From: Saposhnikovia divaricata
Taxonomy: Eukaryota; Streptophyta; Magnoliopsida; Apiales; Apiaceae
Reading direction: 5' to 3'
Length of the DNA: 64,000 bases
Assembly (NCBI GenBank): GCA_036435485.1
Contig: CM071598.1
Coordinates: forward strand, 195,899,148 to 195,963,147
Shown: positions 32,540-44,939 of the stretch, piece by piece
Layout: each line of letters begins with the position of its first letter
Position numbering within the stretch: the stretch's first letter is position 1
Position numbers and translations under genes: made by a program
The notes under the pieces: model-generated
What the model was told of the DNA's origin: nothing
The model's input: only the letters and a program-made list of their open reading frames with translations
Databases searched by the model: none

Positions 32540-33440
32540 ATACGAAAAAATCAAGATTCAGGTTCAGAAGCTGCCCGAGAATTGCTGAAAAACCAAGATT
32601 CAGGACCACAAGCTAACCCGCGATCGGCCGGATCGAGGGCTAGCTTGTGGTCGGCTAGCTCCTGGTCGGCCGAAGGGCCTCCAACCAAGGTGGTCGGCTG
32701 ACACCTGGTCGGCTGGAGGGCCTTGACCCCAGGTGGTCGGCCGGCACCTGGTCGGCTGAGGGCTGGTCGGCCGGGGCTCCTGAATGTGCCTTGGTCGGCT
32801 AGCTCGTGGTCGGCCGGGGCATCTGAATGTGCCTTGGTCGGCTGCAAGGTGGTCGGCCATGGCTCCTTCGGGTGTCGTGGTCGACCATTTTGAAGGATTC
32901 AGAAGCTGAATCTCGATCCTAGGTTGGTTTTTTTGGTCACCCGTGACTTTCAAGGATTCAGAAGCTGAATCTCGATCCTAGGGATTCAGAAGCTGAATCT
33001 CGATCCTAGGTTGGTTTTTTGGTCATCCGTGACTTTCAAGAATTCAGAAGCTGAATCTCGATCCTAGGGATTCAGAAGCTGAATCTCGTTCCTAGGTTGG
33101 TTTTTTGGTCATCCGTGACTTTCAAGGATTCAGAAGCTGAATCTCGATCCTAGGGATTCAGAAGCTGAATCTCGATCTTTAACGGCCTGATTCTTTCGTG
33201 GTCATCCGGGAGGTGGTCGGCCAAACGGCCCGAATCCTTCGTGGTCGGCCGGGAGGTGGTCGGCCAAACGGCCCGAATCCTTCGTGGTCGGCCGGGAGGT
33301 GGTCGGCCAAACGGCCCGAATCCTTCGTGGTCGGCCGGGAGGTGGTCGGCCTAGGATCCAGAAGCTGAATCTCCATCCTAGGGATTCAGAAGCTGAATCT
33401 CGATCCTAGGATGGTATTTTGGTCAATCGTGACTTCTATC
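32540..33440. repeat. GC-rich repeats (GGTCGGCC and GATTCAGAAGCTGAATC families)
   Basis: Two interleaved families are present: a GGTCGGCCGGGAGGTGGTCGG unit of about 43 bp repeated four times at 33190-33350, with looser copies at 32620-32880; and a 27-bp GATTCAGAAGCTGAATCTCG unit repeated about nine times from 32898 to 33410, whose core is a perfect palindrome. Open frames through this block are caused by the repeats and are not genes. Confidence 0.85.
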
Positions 33441-33692
33441 GGGATTACACCTTGATTCAGGATTAGCACTACTAACCTCGTGTTTAAGATTAAACTCGTT
33501 GTTTATCTCTTTAAGTGCAAACACCCATGCAGTAAATATTTCAGCTATTTCTTTTCCGACAGATATGAATTATAACGATTCTTTCTGTATAACGTGGATA
33601 ATTTCTGTCCTTTTTTCGTCTGTAAACGATAGATGACCTGTTAACACGAACCGAGCTGAGATTCAACCTGATGTACCAGGTCATGTATTTTC

Positions 33693-33700
33693 TATAAAAG
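33693..33700 (+). promoter_or_regulatory. TATA box of the antisense gene in the Tat element
   Basis: TATAAAAG stands about 150 bp upstream of ATG 33846. The leader between them is C/T/A-rich and contains repeated AGATCAAGTTTCAG. This implies plus-strand transcription from within the element, independent of the LTR promoters. Confidence 0.6.
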
Positions 33701-33845
33701 AGGAGAAGTAGCCTTCATTTCCATTCACTTCTTCATTTCTGAGCTTTCAGATTCTTAAGTTCTCTTAGGTTCAAGTTACAAGATCCAGTTCGAGCTTCAA
33801 GATCAAGTTTCAGATTCAAGATCAAGTTTCAGCTCCTGCATCAAG

Positions 33846-35974
33846 ATGTCGGAAGGTGATCAACCAATGGCTCCCCCGGTCTCCATGATGGAAGCCATGT
33901 CAAAGAGGAGTAAAATGAGGACTGCCAAAGGTAAAGAAAGAATTCAACCTCCTACATATGTTGAACATAGATTCGAATCCTTGCTAGAACTTCTAAATAT
34001 CATGAGGGATACATTTCCCAACTGTTCTAGTCTAGATTCTTTTAATAGTTCCAGTAAATTGTCGGAACGGGACGTTCAGAAGATAAGGGAGTCTTATCAC
34101 TTTCCAAGTGCCATCCAGGTTCGTCTCCCGAGTCCATCAGATAGAACTTGCAATTGGCATCCTGAAAGGATCTGTGTTTACTGGGGTGCCTTAGATGCTG
34201 GGTTCAGGTTCCCGGTTGACAATTTTATTATCAGGCTGCTGGCTGAATATCAAATCCACCCCTGTCAATTGTATCCCAACGCCTGGAGGTACATTTCTAT
34301 TTTCTTGATAAGGTGTCGGGAGCTGGGGATTCATCCGACAACCACAATGTTTCGAAGTATCTTCGGGGCCAGCAACTCTTCTGAATCCAAAAAAGGATGG
34401 GTGAGCCTCAAGCACCGAGCCAAGCTTCCACACATGGTGAATCCCTTCTCCTTTCCAGATTCACAACATTTCTGGGAAAGGGAGTTTGTAGTTCTTGAAT
34501 GGAAGGGCGGTGATTGGGGCAACTTCTTTGTGAAGAAATTCGGGTCTGTCGAAGATAGTTCCCACTTCGTGTGCGACCTTTCTGATCCGGAATTGTTGGA
34601 CCGGGATAGGCTTCTCGCTGACGACGGTCGCACACACTATAAAACTATTTTAAACGAAAAGAATCTCATTGGGGCTGGCCTTAGCTTTCTTTCCATTGAG
34701 GGTAACTTTCTTACTTGAACTTATTATGAACTCTGTTTGTTCTTATACCGATGTTTTTCTCTTCGTATTTCAGCTGCTGAGGAGATTGATAATCGTCCCG
34801 AGAACCGGCCAACTGTTACCAAGAGGATGCAGAAAAGGGCTGAAGAGAAGCTGAACCCAACTAAGCCTCACATCCCTAATTTCTTGGAGCGTTGTTCTCA
34901 AGGTGGTAAACGATCCCGAAACGCTGACGGGGATGTCCGGACTCCTTTCATACCTCCTTGGGGCATATGCGAACAAGACTCGGTCTTCGGGAGTCCTCAT
35001 CTGGCCCTAGACTGGTCCAAGCTTTCCATCACTCCGCCTGACCAAGCGACAATGCATGCAGGTGACAAGCTGGATGAGTCTCAACTCATGGGCGCCCAGG
35101 CCTTGTATCAGGTATGAAATTCCTTCTGTTAAGTTTGACATTGTCATTGATTTCAATTTTGCATATTCCTTGTGGCTCACTTATTTCCTTGTTGCAGGCC
35201 AACGCCTATTTTCAAACCATTTCGACCCAAGGCCGGGCCTTTAGGGACGAAAATGTTAGCTTGAGAAATGACTCCATGAGGTTCAGGGAAGAGATTGACG
35301 ATCTACATTCCCAAGTTGTTCGAGCTGAGGCCAACGCCGCATCTACCCGCAAACAGCTTGCTTCTCTAGCCAGAAAGAAGGCCTCTGATGCCGACAAGGT
35401 GATCCAGGCCTACCATAGGTCTGAAGATTTCCTTAAGCTCATTGATGATCATGACGATGAGGTGTGTCCCTTCAACATGTCTGTTGGTTGGGAGAAGGCT
35501 ATTAACGCTGTGAATCATAGGCATCCATCTGTTGTCAACCCAGCAGATTTTCCTTGCCCAAATTGGGGTGCCCTCCCGGTTAACCTAGCTTCTGGTTCGG
35601 GAACTAAAATTGTTCCCCAGGCATCAGGATCCGGTTCCAGAGGCAGTCATCGTCGTTCCGGGTCCAACTCAAAGGGGGTTGTTCCCGCTGCTAGCCAAGA
35701 CTCACATTCTTCTGGCTCCCGAGGGAAGAAAGTCCCGCCTGCAAAGAAGGTTGGAGTAGTTCGCCAACCCATCCCTGGGAAAAGACTAATCCGGAACGAG
35801 GGCAGTTCTACTTCTTCTTCATCTTCCGAGGGAAAAGGAGCCGAAGTTGCTAGAGCTCAGCCAATGGTGATAGCAGAGTCCGGTGGTGATTCCAGCGAAG
35901 ACTCAGAGGAGGAGAGTGAGGAAGAGGAGAGCGGCGGTGAGGAGTCTGGAGAAGAGGATTCTGGGGAGGAGTAG
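33846..35974 (+). CDS. Antisense gene of the Tat element, three exons (Transposase_28-like)
   Basis: Exons 33846-34701, 34774-35111 and 35198-35974 join in frame across two introns with GT/AG ends (72 and 86 bp) to give 656 codons without a stop. Exon 1 matches the 'putative gypsy type transposon' domain (Pfam Transposase_28, from memory), with blocks such as WGALDAGFRFPV, YPNAWRYISIF and GWVSLKHRA. Exon 3 begins with a probable coiled coil, then a basic Ser-rich region, and ends in an acidic tail of SEE/GEE repeats. Grande-type Tat elements are known to carry such an opposite-strand ORF; its function is not known. The intact frame contrasts with the two stops in gag-pol on the other strand. 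Confidence 0.8.
34702..34773 (+). other. Intron 1 of the antisense gene
   Basis: 72 bp, starts GTAACTTTC and ends CGTATTTCAG, T-rich; it splits a codon after its first base. Confidence 0.7.
35112..35197 (+). other. Intron 2 of the antisense gene
   Basis: 86 bp, starts GTATGAAATT and ends CCTTGTTGCAG, T-rich; the join falls between codons. Confidence 0.7.
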
Positions 35975-36383
35975 CTGGAGTTAGTTCGTGGCCTTGCATG
36001 GCCTTGTTAGCCAGATGTGGCTTTATTTGTCTAGATTTCATTCACGGTCCTTGGGGACCAAACTTTTATCTATCTTGTTGATGTAACTTAACTGTTGGCC
36101 CTTCGGGGTCTTTATTTATGCATTTGTTTCCTCATTAGTTTGTTTACTTGTTTTCGGTACTTGTCCTTCCTAGACTCACACTCAACAGGTGCTTGGTACA
36201 TAAACAAAATCACAAAATCATTGAAGGGAAACAAACTTTGCATTAATAATCTGAAATGGGTTTAACCCTTACATAGCTTATTATTGTCCTACTCGGGGCG
36301 TAAAGCCCTGAAATGGTTTCATCGAACCTTATTTCTACTCCTCATAATAAATAGATAGAAAGCTGAATCCATGCAAGGATAGC
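35975..36383. other. Convergent 3' region between the antisense gene and gag-pol
   Basis: The antisense gene and gag-pol point toward each other across this 409-bp gap. I see no ORF; T-rich DNA around 36110-36160 could hold the 3' end of the plus transcript. Confidence 0.5.
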
Positions 36384-39300
36384 TTATACATAATAAACTT
36401 TGAGGTTCAAAGCATGCCAAGTACGGGGCACCTCAACCCCGTCCAAGGTCTCCAACTTATATGATCCTCGTCCCAACGTCTTCTTGACTCGATACGGCCC
36501 TTCCCAATTAGGGGCTAGCTTTCCCTTCTGGCCAACTCCAGAAGCCTCGATCTTCCTTAGAACCAGGTCGCCTTGTCGAAAGAACCTTTCCTTAACTCTA
36601 TGGTTGTAATAAAAGGATGCTTTCTTTTGATGTTCCACATTTCTAGCGTTTGCCTCATCCCTGACTTCGTCAATCAGATCTAGGGCGAGTCTCATGCCCT
36701 CTTCGTTAGTTTCTGGTTCAAAAGCCTCAACTCGAGGTGACGCTTGCATGATCTCCAAAGGCACAACTGCCTCAGCTCCGTAAGCCAGCAGGAACGGGGT
36801 TGCTCCAGTGGTCACTTTACAAGTGGTACGGTATGCCCATAGTATGGGCAGCAACTCATCTACCCAAGTGTTTCTAGAGCGTTCAACCCTCTTCTTCAAT
36901 CCATCAAGGATAATTCGATTAGCTACCTCAGCTTGTCCGTTGGCTTGTGGATGAGCCACGGAGGTAAAACGAAGCTCAATTGCATTCTCCTCACAATATT
37001 TCTTGAACTCTTCATTATTGAACTGTGTCCCATTGTCTGTCACCAAAATTCGAGGGATTCCATACCTGCAAATTATATTCTCCCAAAAGAACTGGGCAAC
37101 TTGTTTGGTGGTTATCTTGGCTAGAGGTTTAGCCTCAATCCACTTAGTAAAGTAATCAATGGCCACTATCAGAAACTTCCTTTGTGCTGAAGCTACAGGG
37201 AAGGGACCAAGTATATCCATCCCCCACATCGCGAATGGAATAGGGGAGTTAACTGATGTTAACATCTCGGGCGGCTGCCTTACTATCGGAGCATGCTTCT
37301 GGCATCGATCGCACCGCTTGACGTAGCTCTATGCATCGGCCAGCATTTCTGGCCAGTAGAATCCCAAACGAGTTATTTTGTGAGCTAGGGCTCTGCCCCC
37401 CAAGTGCTGCCCACAAATACCTTCATGAACTTCTTCCAAAGCTTCCCTTGCCTCTTGGGGCCTCAAACATTTCAAGTACGGGATAACGAAAGATCTTTTG
37501 TAAAGAATGCCCTCGATCAAGGCATATCTCAATGCTCTCACGGACAGCTTTCGTGCCTCCAAGGCACTACCGGGGAGCCAACCAGTTTCTAGGTGAGCTT
37601 TGATAGGATCTATCCAACAGCTTCCCACATCAATTGGTGCTACTAATTTTGAGTTGATAGTCGGGGCCTTCAAGACCTGGAAGTAAACACTCCCTGCATA
37701 GTTTTCTATTTCGGAAGAAGCGAACTGGGATAGGGCATCGGCCTTAACGTTCTCTTCTCTCGGAATGTGTTCTACATAACACTCATCAAACTGAGTCATG
37801 ACAGCTTTCACAACTCGCAGATACTTTGCCATAGTTTCATCCTTGGCCTCAAATTCACCATTCACTTGAGAGACTACTAATCTTGAATCTCCACAAACTT
37901 TGAGATTCTTGACTCTCATGATTCTGGCCAAGCCTAAACCAGCTATCAAGGCCTCATACTCAGCTTCATTGTTAGTTGTCTGGAAATCCAACTTCAAAGC
38001 ATATTCGACTGTGAACCCATCGGGGCTTTGCAACACTAAGCCTGCGCCACTAGATTTTGTTTTTGATGCTCCATCAAAATAGAGCACCCAATATTCCTTC
38101 TGATCAGGTTCAAGTTCTCCATTTTTATCTTGCTTCTCAGGGGTTGTTATTGTCTCCTGCCCCCCGACTTCTTGGTTGCTAATGGTGCATTCAACCACGA
38201 AGTCAGCCAATGCCTGAGCCTTAATGGTTGTTCGAGGCTTATACGTGATGTCAAATTCTCCAAGTTCAATTGCCCACTTGATTAGCCTTCCACTAGCCTT
38301 TGGGCTATGCAATATGTTTCTCAACTGTTGGTCCGTCAGGACTTCAATCTTATGTGCCTGGAAGTACGGGCGTAACTTCCTCGAGGCTGTTATCAAAGCC
38401 AAGGCGAACTTCTCAATGGGAGAGTAATTCAGCTCAGCCCCGTGCAATACCTTGCTCACATAATAGATAGGTTTCTGGACCTTCTTTTCTTCTCGAATAA
38501 GAACGGCGCTCAACGCTTGTTCAGATACCGCCAGGTATAGATAAAGAGTCTCCCCAGGACTAGGTTTGGCCAGCAACGGGGCTTCAACCATGTACTTCTT
38601 CAATTGTTCAAAGGCCTCTTGGCTCTCAGGGGTCCACTCAAAATTTTTCACCTTCTTCAATGCTTGAAAGAACGGCAAGCATTTATCACCAGACTTGGAG
38701 ATGAATCTTCCAAAAGCCGCTACACGGCCTGTCAACTTCTGCACATCTCTTATAGAGCGTGGTGGCTCCATGTCTAAGATTGCCTTAATCTTGTCAGGGT
38801 TGGCCTCTATGCCTCTCTTTGAAACCATTAGACCCAAAAATTTTCCTGATCCAACGCCAAAGGCACACTTGGCTGGATTCAACATCATTTTGTGGTGCCT
38901 CAGCACTTCGAATGCCTCTCTGAGGTGCTTAATGTGGTCTGCCTTGAACAGGCTCTTGACTAGCATGTCATCAACATAGACCTCCATGGTTTTTCCAATT
39001 AGATGGGCGAATATCTTATTCACCAGTCGTTGGTAAGTAGCTCCTGCATTTTTTAGACCGAAAGCCATAACAAGATAGCAGAAAACACCAAAGTCAGTTA
39101 TAAAAGATACCTTAGGGACGTCATCCTTGTGCATCTTAATCTGATTGTAGCCGCTGAACCCATCCATGAAGCTCAGCATCTCATGTCCGGCTGTGGCATC
39201 TATTAACATGTCTATCCTTGGTAAAGGGAAGCAATCCTTAGGGCATGCATCATTCAAATCGGTGAAGTCTATACACATCCTCCACTTACCATTGGCTTTC

Positions 39301-42110
39301 TTGACCATAACAGGGTTAGCCAACCATTCTGGAAACTGAATTTCTTCAATAAACCCAGCTTCTAAGAGCTTTTCCACTTCTTGCTTTATGGCCTCTTGCC
39401 TTTCAGGTGCAAAGTTCCTCTTCTTCTGCTGTATTATCTTCCGATTAGGATCGACATTCAATCTATGAGTTATGAGTTGGGGATCAATCCCTGGCATATC
39501 AGCTGCTGTCCAGGCAAACACATCGCTATTTTCTTGCAAGAATGCTATCAATTTGCCCTTCAGGGGTTCCTTCAGAGAGGCTCCTATATAAGTCACTTTC
39601 TCAGGGTCGCCTAGCTCCAGAGGAATAGGTATTAAGTCCTCTGCTGGTTTTCCTCTATGTTCATCATCACCACGGACATCCATGTCTTCGATCGGAAGTA
39701 CCTGCCCCCCGATTCCATCAGCCCTTAACGCGGATACATAACAACTTCTTGCCATCTTCTGATCACCCTTTTGTTCTCCAACACCATTCCTGGTTGGAAA
39801 CTTAATCTTCATGTGATATGTGGAGGCCACAGCCTTGAATGCATGAAGTCCAGTCCTTCCCAGGATCGCGTTATAGGTCGAGGATGCCTTGATCACAAGA
39901 AAATTTAGCATCTGAGTAGCTTCTTTAGGTTCCTGTCCAATCGTCATGGGTAACTGAATAGTCCCTTCAACCTTGGACTCAACTCCATTAAATCCGTAGA
40001 TTGGCATGTTGGTGGGGGTCAACTGAGAATCGGTGTACCCCATTTTCACAAACGCATCGTGAAACAAGATATCAACAGAAGCTCCATTGTCGATCAAGAC
40101 TCGTTTTACCTCCGAGTTTCCAATCACAGGAGTTATGACCAACGGGTCGTCATGGGGGAACTTTACCCCTTCGAGATCTGAATCATCAAACCCAATAACT
40201 ATTTCAGTCTTGGCACGTTTTGGGGCTTCCCCCACGATGTGCATTACTTCTCTGGCATACGCTTTTCGAGAGTTTCGAGTCGTGCCGGCCGCTGTCGGGC
40301 CTCCCCAAATCATATTAACAACTGGCCCTCGGGGCTGTGGGTTACGATCACGGTCACGATCGTTATCTCTCCTGTCATTGTCTCTCCTGTCAAAGTCCCT
40401 TGTTTGGGTTCCACGATCATCATTCTTTGTGAACCTGCTTAGCTTTCCTTTTCGGATCAAGAACTCAATCTCATCTTTCAACTGTCTACAATTATCTGTA
40501 TCATGACCCACATCACGGTGGTACCTACAGTATTGATCCTTGTTTCTTTTTGTGGGATCACCCCTAAGTGGCTTCGGCCATCGGAAATCTTTATCCTTCT
40601 CAATATCTAGCAAGATCTGACTCCTAGGAGCATTCAGTCTCGCATAATCGTTGAATCTTGATCCCAAATTCTTCTTCGGGGGTGAATCAGAATCCTTGCT
40701 AGTCCGGGGATACTTGTCCCTAGCATCGTACTCTTGCTCTTGCTTTCGTTTCTTCGAATCGTTAGAACCCTTGCCATTGCTTCCTGTGGTATCCTTCTTC
40801 ATGCTGTCCTCGGCCTTGATATATTTATCGGCCCTCCGTTGGAGCTCGGCCATATTTTCAGGAGGGTGTTTTGCCAAAGACCTTTTAAAGAAGAGATCAG
40901 TGGTTCCGTGTTCCAGGGCTACCATGGCCACCTTATTTTCCAGATCAGTGATATTCAGCGTCTCCTTGGTGAACCGCTTGAGGTAATCTCTCAGATTCTC
41001 GTTCTTCCCCTGCACCACATACATAAGGGATGCAGAACTTTTTTCATGAACTCTCCCACTAATGAACTGGCTGACAAAGGCGGCGCTCAGCTCTTTGAAC
41101 GAGCCGATTGAGTTTGCAGGTAAGCGGCTATACCACCTTTGAGCCATGCCAGACAAGGTTTGAGGGAACGCCCTACACTTTAAGGCATCGCTTGCAGGCT
41201 GCAACAGCAGTGCGTTTGAGAACGTCCTAACATGGTTTGCGGGATCGCCCGTTCCATCAAAGGCCTTAATTGTCGGCATCTTGAACTTCCTTGAGATGCG
41301 AGCATTCATTACCTCCTCAGTGAACGGAGGTGTAGGATCATCAGGATCCCCAAGGGGCATCAGATCCCTAGGGTTACTTTTGGGGGTCTCCACCCTTGTT
41401 GATTTTTCAATCGGGGCATCGGCCCTTCGTTGCCTCCTTGAGGGCCTCTCCAGATTTATAATGGGTATCCTCCCTGTAACTGGAGGAGGTTGAATCAGAC
41501 TTCGCCTTGCTTGCTCTCTAGCAATATCGTCCTTCAGCCTTTGGATCTCTGCCTCATGAGCCTTAATCCTTTCCTCGGCCGTTTGTGGAGGTTCATCCTA
41601 GATTCTTTGGGACCTCCTTCGAGGTTCTTTACTAGCACGTCGCCTCCTCGGGGCTTCATCACGATCATCATTGTCATCCTCAGAAGTTGAATCATCAGAA
41701 TAGGGACCAGAGTAATCATCGTACTCCCGATCTCGGATCTGTAAGGCATGACCGCTTGGTCCAGGTTCCCTACGTTGAGGGGGATAATTAGGCAGCCCAT
41801 ACATCGGGTTGGTGTTCAAAGGGAGATCCGTGGTGTGGATCTGTACCCCCGGAGGTAGCGTACGACCAGCGCTATCAAGAGGAGAAACCACCATCTGAAG
41901 AGGGTTAGTTTCTCGATTTTGAGGAATAGCCACAGTTCCCTCAACATGGGGAATCGTCCCTGAGGGTTGAGAGGTTAGAGGTTGAATGACCGTCCCTGTT
42001 GGTGGGGGTAATTGTCCTCCCTCAGCGGTGACGAGCGGATCAGAGACAGCAGGTGGAGTAGTGCTAAGGGGTATGGCCTCAGTTGATGTTGTTCTTCGTG
42101 TTTGAACCAT
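36384..42110 (-). pseudogene. Tat-type Gag-Pol, single frame with two nonsense codons
   Basis: One frame of 1908 codons runs from ATG 42110 to the stop at 36384. Stops interrupt it at codon 171 (TAG, 41598-41600) and codon 1594 (TAG, 37329-37331, inside the integrase zinc finger). Order: Gag with a WYSRLPANSI capsid block; a CCHC-like knuckle CRYHRDVGHDTDNC near 40520; aspartic protease with LIDNGASVDI, DNG in place of the usual DTG/DSG; RT with YVDD at 38967-38978; a gypsy RNase H; a second RNase H (YFDGASK, NNEAEYEAL, CGDSRLV) diagnostic of the Tat group; and integrase (HHCC, then DILGPF, TDNGTQF, NGQAEVANR). It would replicate and insert the element. With the stops, only readthrough or help from other copies would allow that. 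Confidence 0.85.
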
Positions 42111-42143
42111 GGTTGATGTCTTCTTCCCACAGACGGCGCCAAA
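42111..42143 (-). other. Primer-binding site and short leader of the Tat element
   Basis: Directly after the minus-sense 5' LTR comes TTTGGCGCCGTCTGTGGGAA, a tRNA-complementary type of site; I cannot name the tRNA with certainty. The leader to gag is only about 30 nt. Confidence 0.6.
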
Positions 42144-42639
42144 TGTTGTGTAATAAAAGCTAGTTTACGATTTGTAATTAATGCTAGGGTGGTTGAGCTT
42201 CGAGCTTTAATGGCTGCTTCTGCGTTCGAGACTAAACGGTCCTCACAGAATGCCTACGTATCTCTGTATTAGAGAATCAAGCCAAGAAAACGTAGTTCTG
42301 AGATGAGGGGTCAGACCCTTTATATAGGCTGAGAAGCCTTTAGAATTATGGTAGGAGTTAGAGACTTGGTAGAAAAGTCTTTGAGGAAAGTTCTAGATCT
42401 ATTCCTTGTAGGAATCAGTTTCCATATTGAATTGGATGCCTTGGTGGATAAGTCTGGTGGAAATAATATCCTTATCCAACTCTTATTGCTGAGCTGTTTA
42501 TTTCCCCCAATATTAATTACGAAATTAATATTATAATTGGGGTTTTGGGCCCATCTGGTGGGCCCCACGTTTGGACCATTCAGGGTCTAATTAATGCCAT
42601 ATTAAATGTGTCTTTAGGGCTTACTTTTAGCCCATATCA
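42144..42639 (-). mobile_element. 5' LTR (minus sense) of the Tat element
   Basis: 496 bp, nearly identical to 30961-31456. A TATATAAA box on the minus strand at 42319-42326 is the likely promoter for gag-pol. Confidence 0.9.
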
Positions 42640-42644
42640 TTTAG

Positions 42645-44939
42645 CTTTAGTCCAATATTTATTATACAGTATCGAAGTTCTATTTTAAAAATTAAGTAAA
42701 TTGAAACATTTTTTATATTATAATTTCAAATTGTTTTTTAACTCAACTTGAATTTTTTCCAAATATTTCAATCGACGTGAAATATGATTAGACGGTCTTA
42801 ATGGCTTGTGCATCTATATGATATCTATGATCAATTTTTTTGTTTTTATCGGATAACGTATTACGTATATTGATATAAGTATATGTTATAACTCGAACAT
42901 TATAGATTATTTTGATCAATTTACTATGTTATATAAAATTTCAAAAGTCTAAATAGTTCGTAGACCAAAAATCTTTAAAATGACTCACATATTTGTAATT
43001 TTATATACCTAAAAGTTATATGATGAAATTATTAATTAGGTATGATTTGGTAAATAAAATTTATATATTTCTTAAAATCAAATCTTATTTTTTATTTCAA
43101 TAATATGATATCTACATGGAAACGAATGCAAATAAATTTAAATTTTTTTTCTCAGACTCGGTTACATTTATGTATAATTTTAAATTTTATTTTTTATATC
43201 AATCATTTAAATGGCAAAACAGAATTGTAGAGTATTAATCTAAAATTTTTTTATATCAATCATTTTAAATGGTGAAAAAGAATTGTGAAATATGATCAAT
43301 CAATTAAAATATGTTTTTTCTAATTAAATACTATGCAATATTCTAGAAATAATATAAATCAACATTTTATTTACTCAAAAAATATATGGGATAAGTAGAG
43401 GATATATATTTTATCTAATAAGATTTTTAAAGAGAACTCAAAAATAAGTATAGTATAATGGTTATGACATGAGATTGATTGGAGAAGATTAGTGGTTCGA
43501 TTACTAACACTAACATGATTTCATATAATGAGATAATTTTTTAGTTAGAAATACAATAAATGGTAAGATTTCGATTTTATCTTATATTTTTATAGTAATT
43601 TTATAATATTTTATACCAATTTCATGAACCAAATATTTTTTAATTTGATTAGATATCATAAAATTTGGATAAATATTTATACTATAATAATCACATGACT
43701 ACTTTTATTTGCTAAAGTATTAATTTAATTTTCAATGGCGTGAAATGAACTTTATCAAATTGAACATTTGAGTATAATATAAATAATTACTTTACTAAAA
43801 TTATCCGTTTATAACATAGGCGTATTTAAAGTCATGTGATTTTACATTAGTTAGAGACATATTACAAAATCTCTTTAATATTATGTGAAAGTCATTTCTC
43901 AATTTTTTTCTTCATATATATGCATATTTATACACTTGTTTAGCTTTAATCCAATATTTATTACACAGTATCCAAGTTCTATTTTAAAAATTAGATAAAT
44001 TTAAATATTTTTTATATTATAATTTCAAATTGTTTTTTAACTCAACTTGAAATTTTCCCAAATATTTCAATGGACGTGAAATATGATTAGACGGTCTTAA
44101 TGACTTGTGCATCTATATGATATCTTTGATCAAATTTTTTGATTTTATTGTATAACGTATATTGATATAAGTATATGTTATAACTCGAACATTATAGATT
44201 ATTTTGATCAATTTACTATGTTATATAAAAATTCAAAAGTCTAAATAGTTGGTAGACCAAAAATCTTTAAAATGACTCACATATTTGTAATTTTATATAC
44301 CTAAAAATTGTGTGATGAAATTATTAATTAGGTATGATTTGGTAAATAAAATTTATATATTTCTTAAAATCAAATCTTATTTATTATTTCAATAATATGA
44401 TATCTACATGGAAACGAATGTAAATAAATTTATTTATTTTTTCTCGGACTCGGTTACATTTATGTATAATTTAAAATTTTATTTTTTATTTCAATCATTT
44501 GAATGGCAAAACAAAATTGTAGAGTATTAATCTAAGAATTTCATGAACAAAATGTTTTTTAATTTGATTAGATTTTATAAAATTTGGATAAATATTTATA
44601 CGATAATAATCATATGACTACTTTTAATTGCTAAAGTATTAATTTAATTTTCAAAGCGTTGAATTAACTTTATCAAATTGAACATTTGACTATAATATAA
44701 ATAGTTACTTTAGTAAAATTGCCCATCTGTAACATAGGCGTATGTAAAATCATGTGATTTTAAATTAGTTAGAGACATATTACAAAATCTCTTAATATTA
44801 TGTGAAAGTCTTTTGTGATTGTCTCACTCATTTTTTTCCCCATATATATTCATATTTATACACTTTTAAAGAGTCTAACGTTTATTACAAAATATCGGAG
44901 TTCTATTTTAAAAATTATATAAATTGAAACATTTTTATA
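42645..44939. repeat. AT-rich tandem repeat units 1 (rest), 2 and start of 3
   Basis: The landmark TTTCATGAAYMAAATRTTTT occurs near 30614, 43622 and 44545, and ATCCAATATTTATTAYACAGT near 42650 and 43952, so units of about 1.3 kb and 0.9 kb follow each other once the Tat element is removed. There is no coding capacity. A tRNA-like box pair lies at 43440-43505. Confidence 0.6.

Larger units (their letters stand above)
30961..42639 (-). mobile_element. Complete Tat-type Ty3/gypsy retrotransposon with antisense gene
   Basis: The 11,679-bp element on the minus strand has 496-bp LTRs (30961-31456 and 42144-42639) and a perfect target duplication TTTAG (30956-30960 and 42640-42644). A primer-binding-like TGGCGCCGTCTGTGGG follows the minus-sense 5' LTR, and a purine tract AGTTGGGGGGCAAA precedes the 3' LTR. 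I see about three differences between the LTRs (near 30968, 30977 and 31211), so it is young. It carries one gag-pol frame, an opposite-strand spliced gene, a satellite-like array and GC-rich repeats. The long region between pol and the 3' LTR and the second RNase H place it in the Tat group (compare Grande, Ogre). Confidence 0.92.

Noticed and set aside
32551..33376. Minus-strand frames of 65-117 codons rich in Arg, Pro and Asp
   Set aside because: They arise from the GGTCGGCC repeats and have no start or domain support.
37404..41690. Many plus-strand frames opposite Tat gag-pol
   Set aside because: They are shadows of the coding strand; unlike 33846-35974 they have no domain, introns or promoter.
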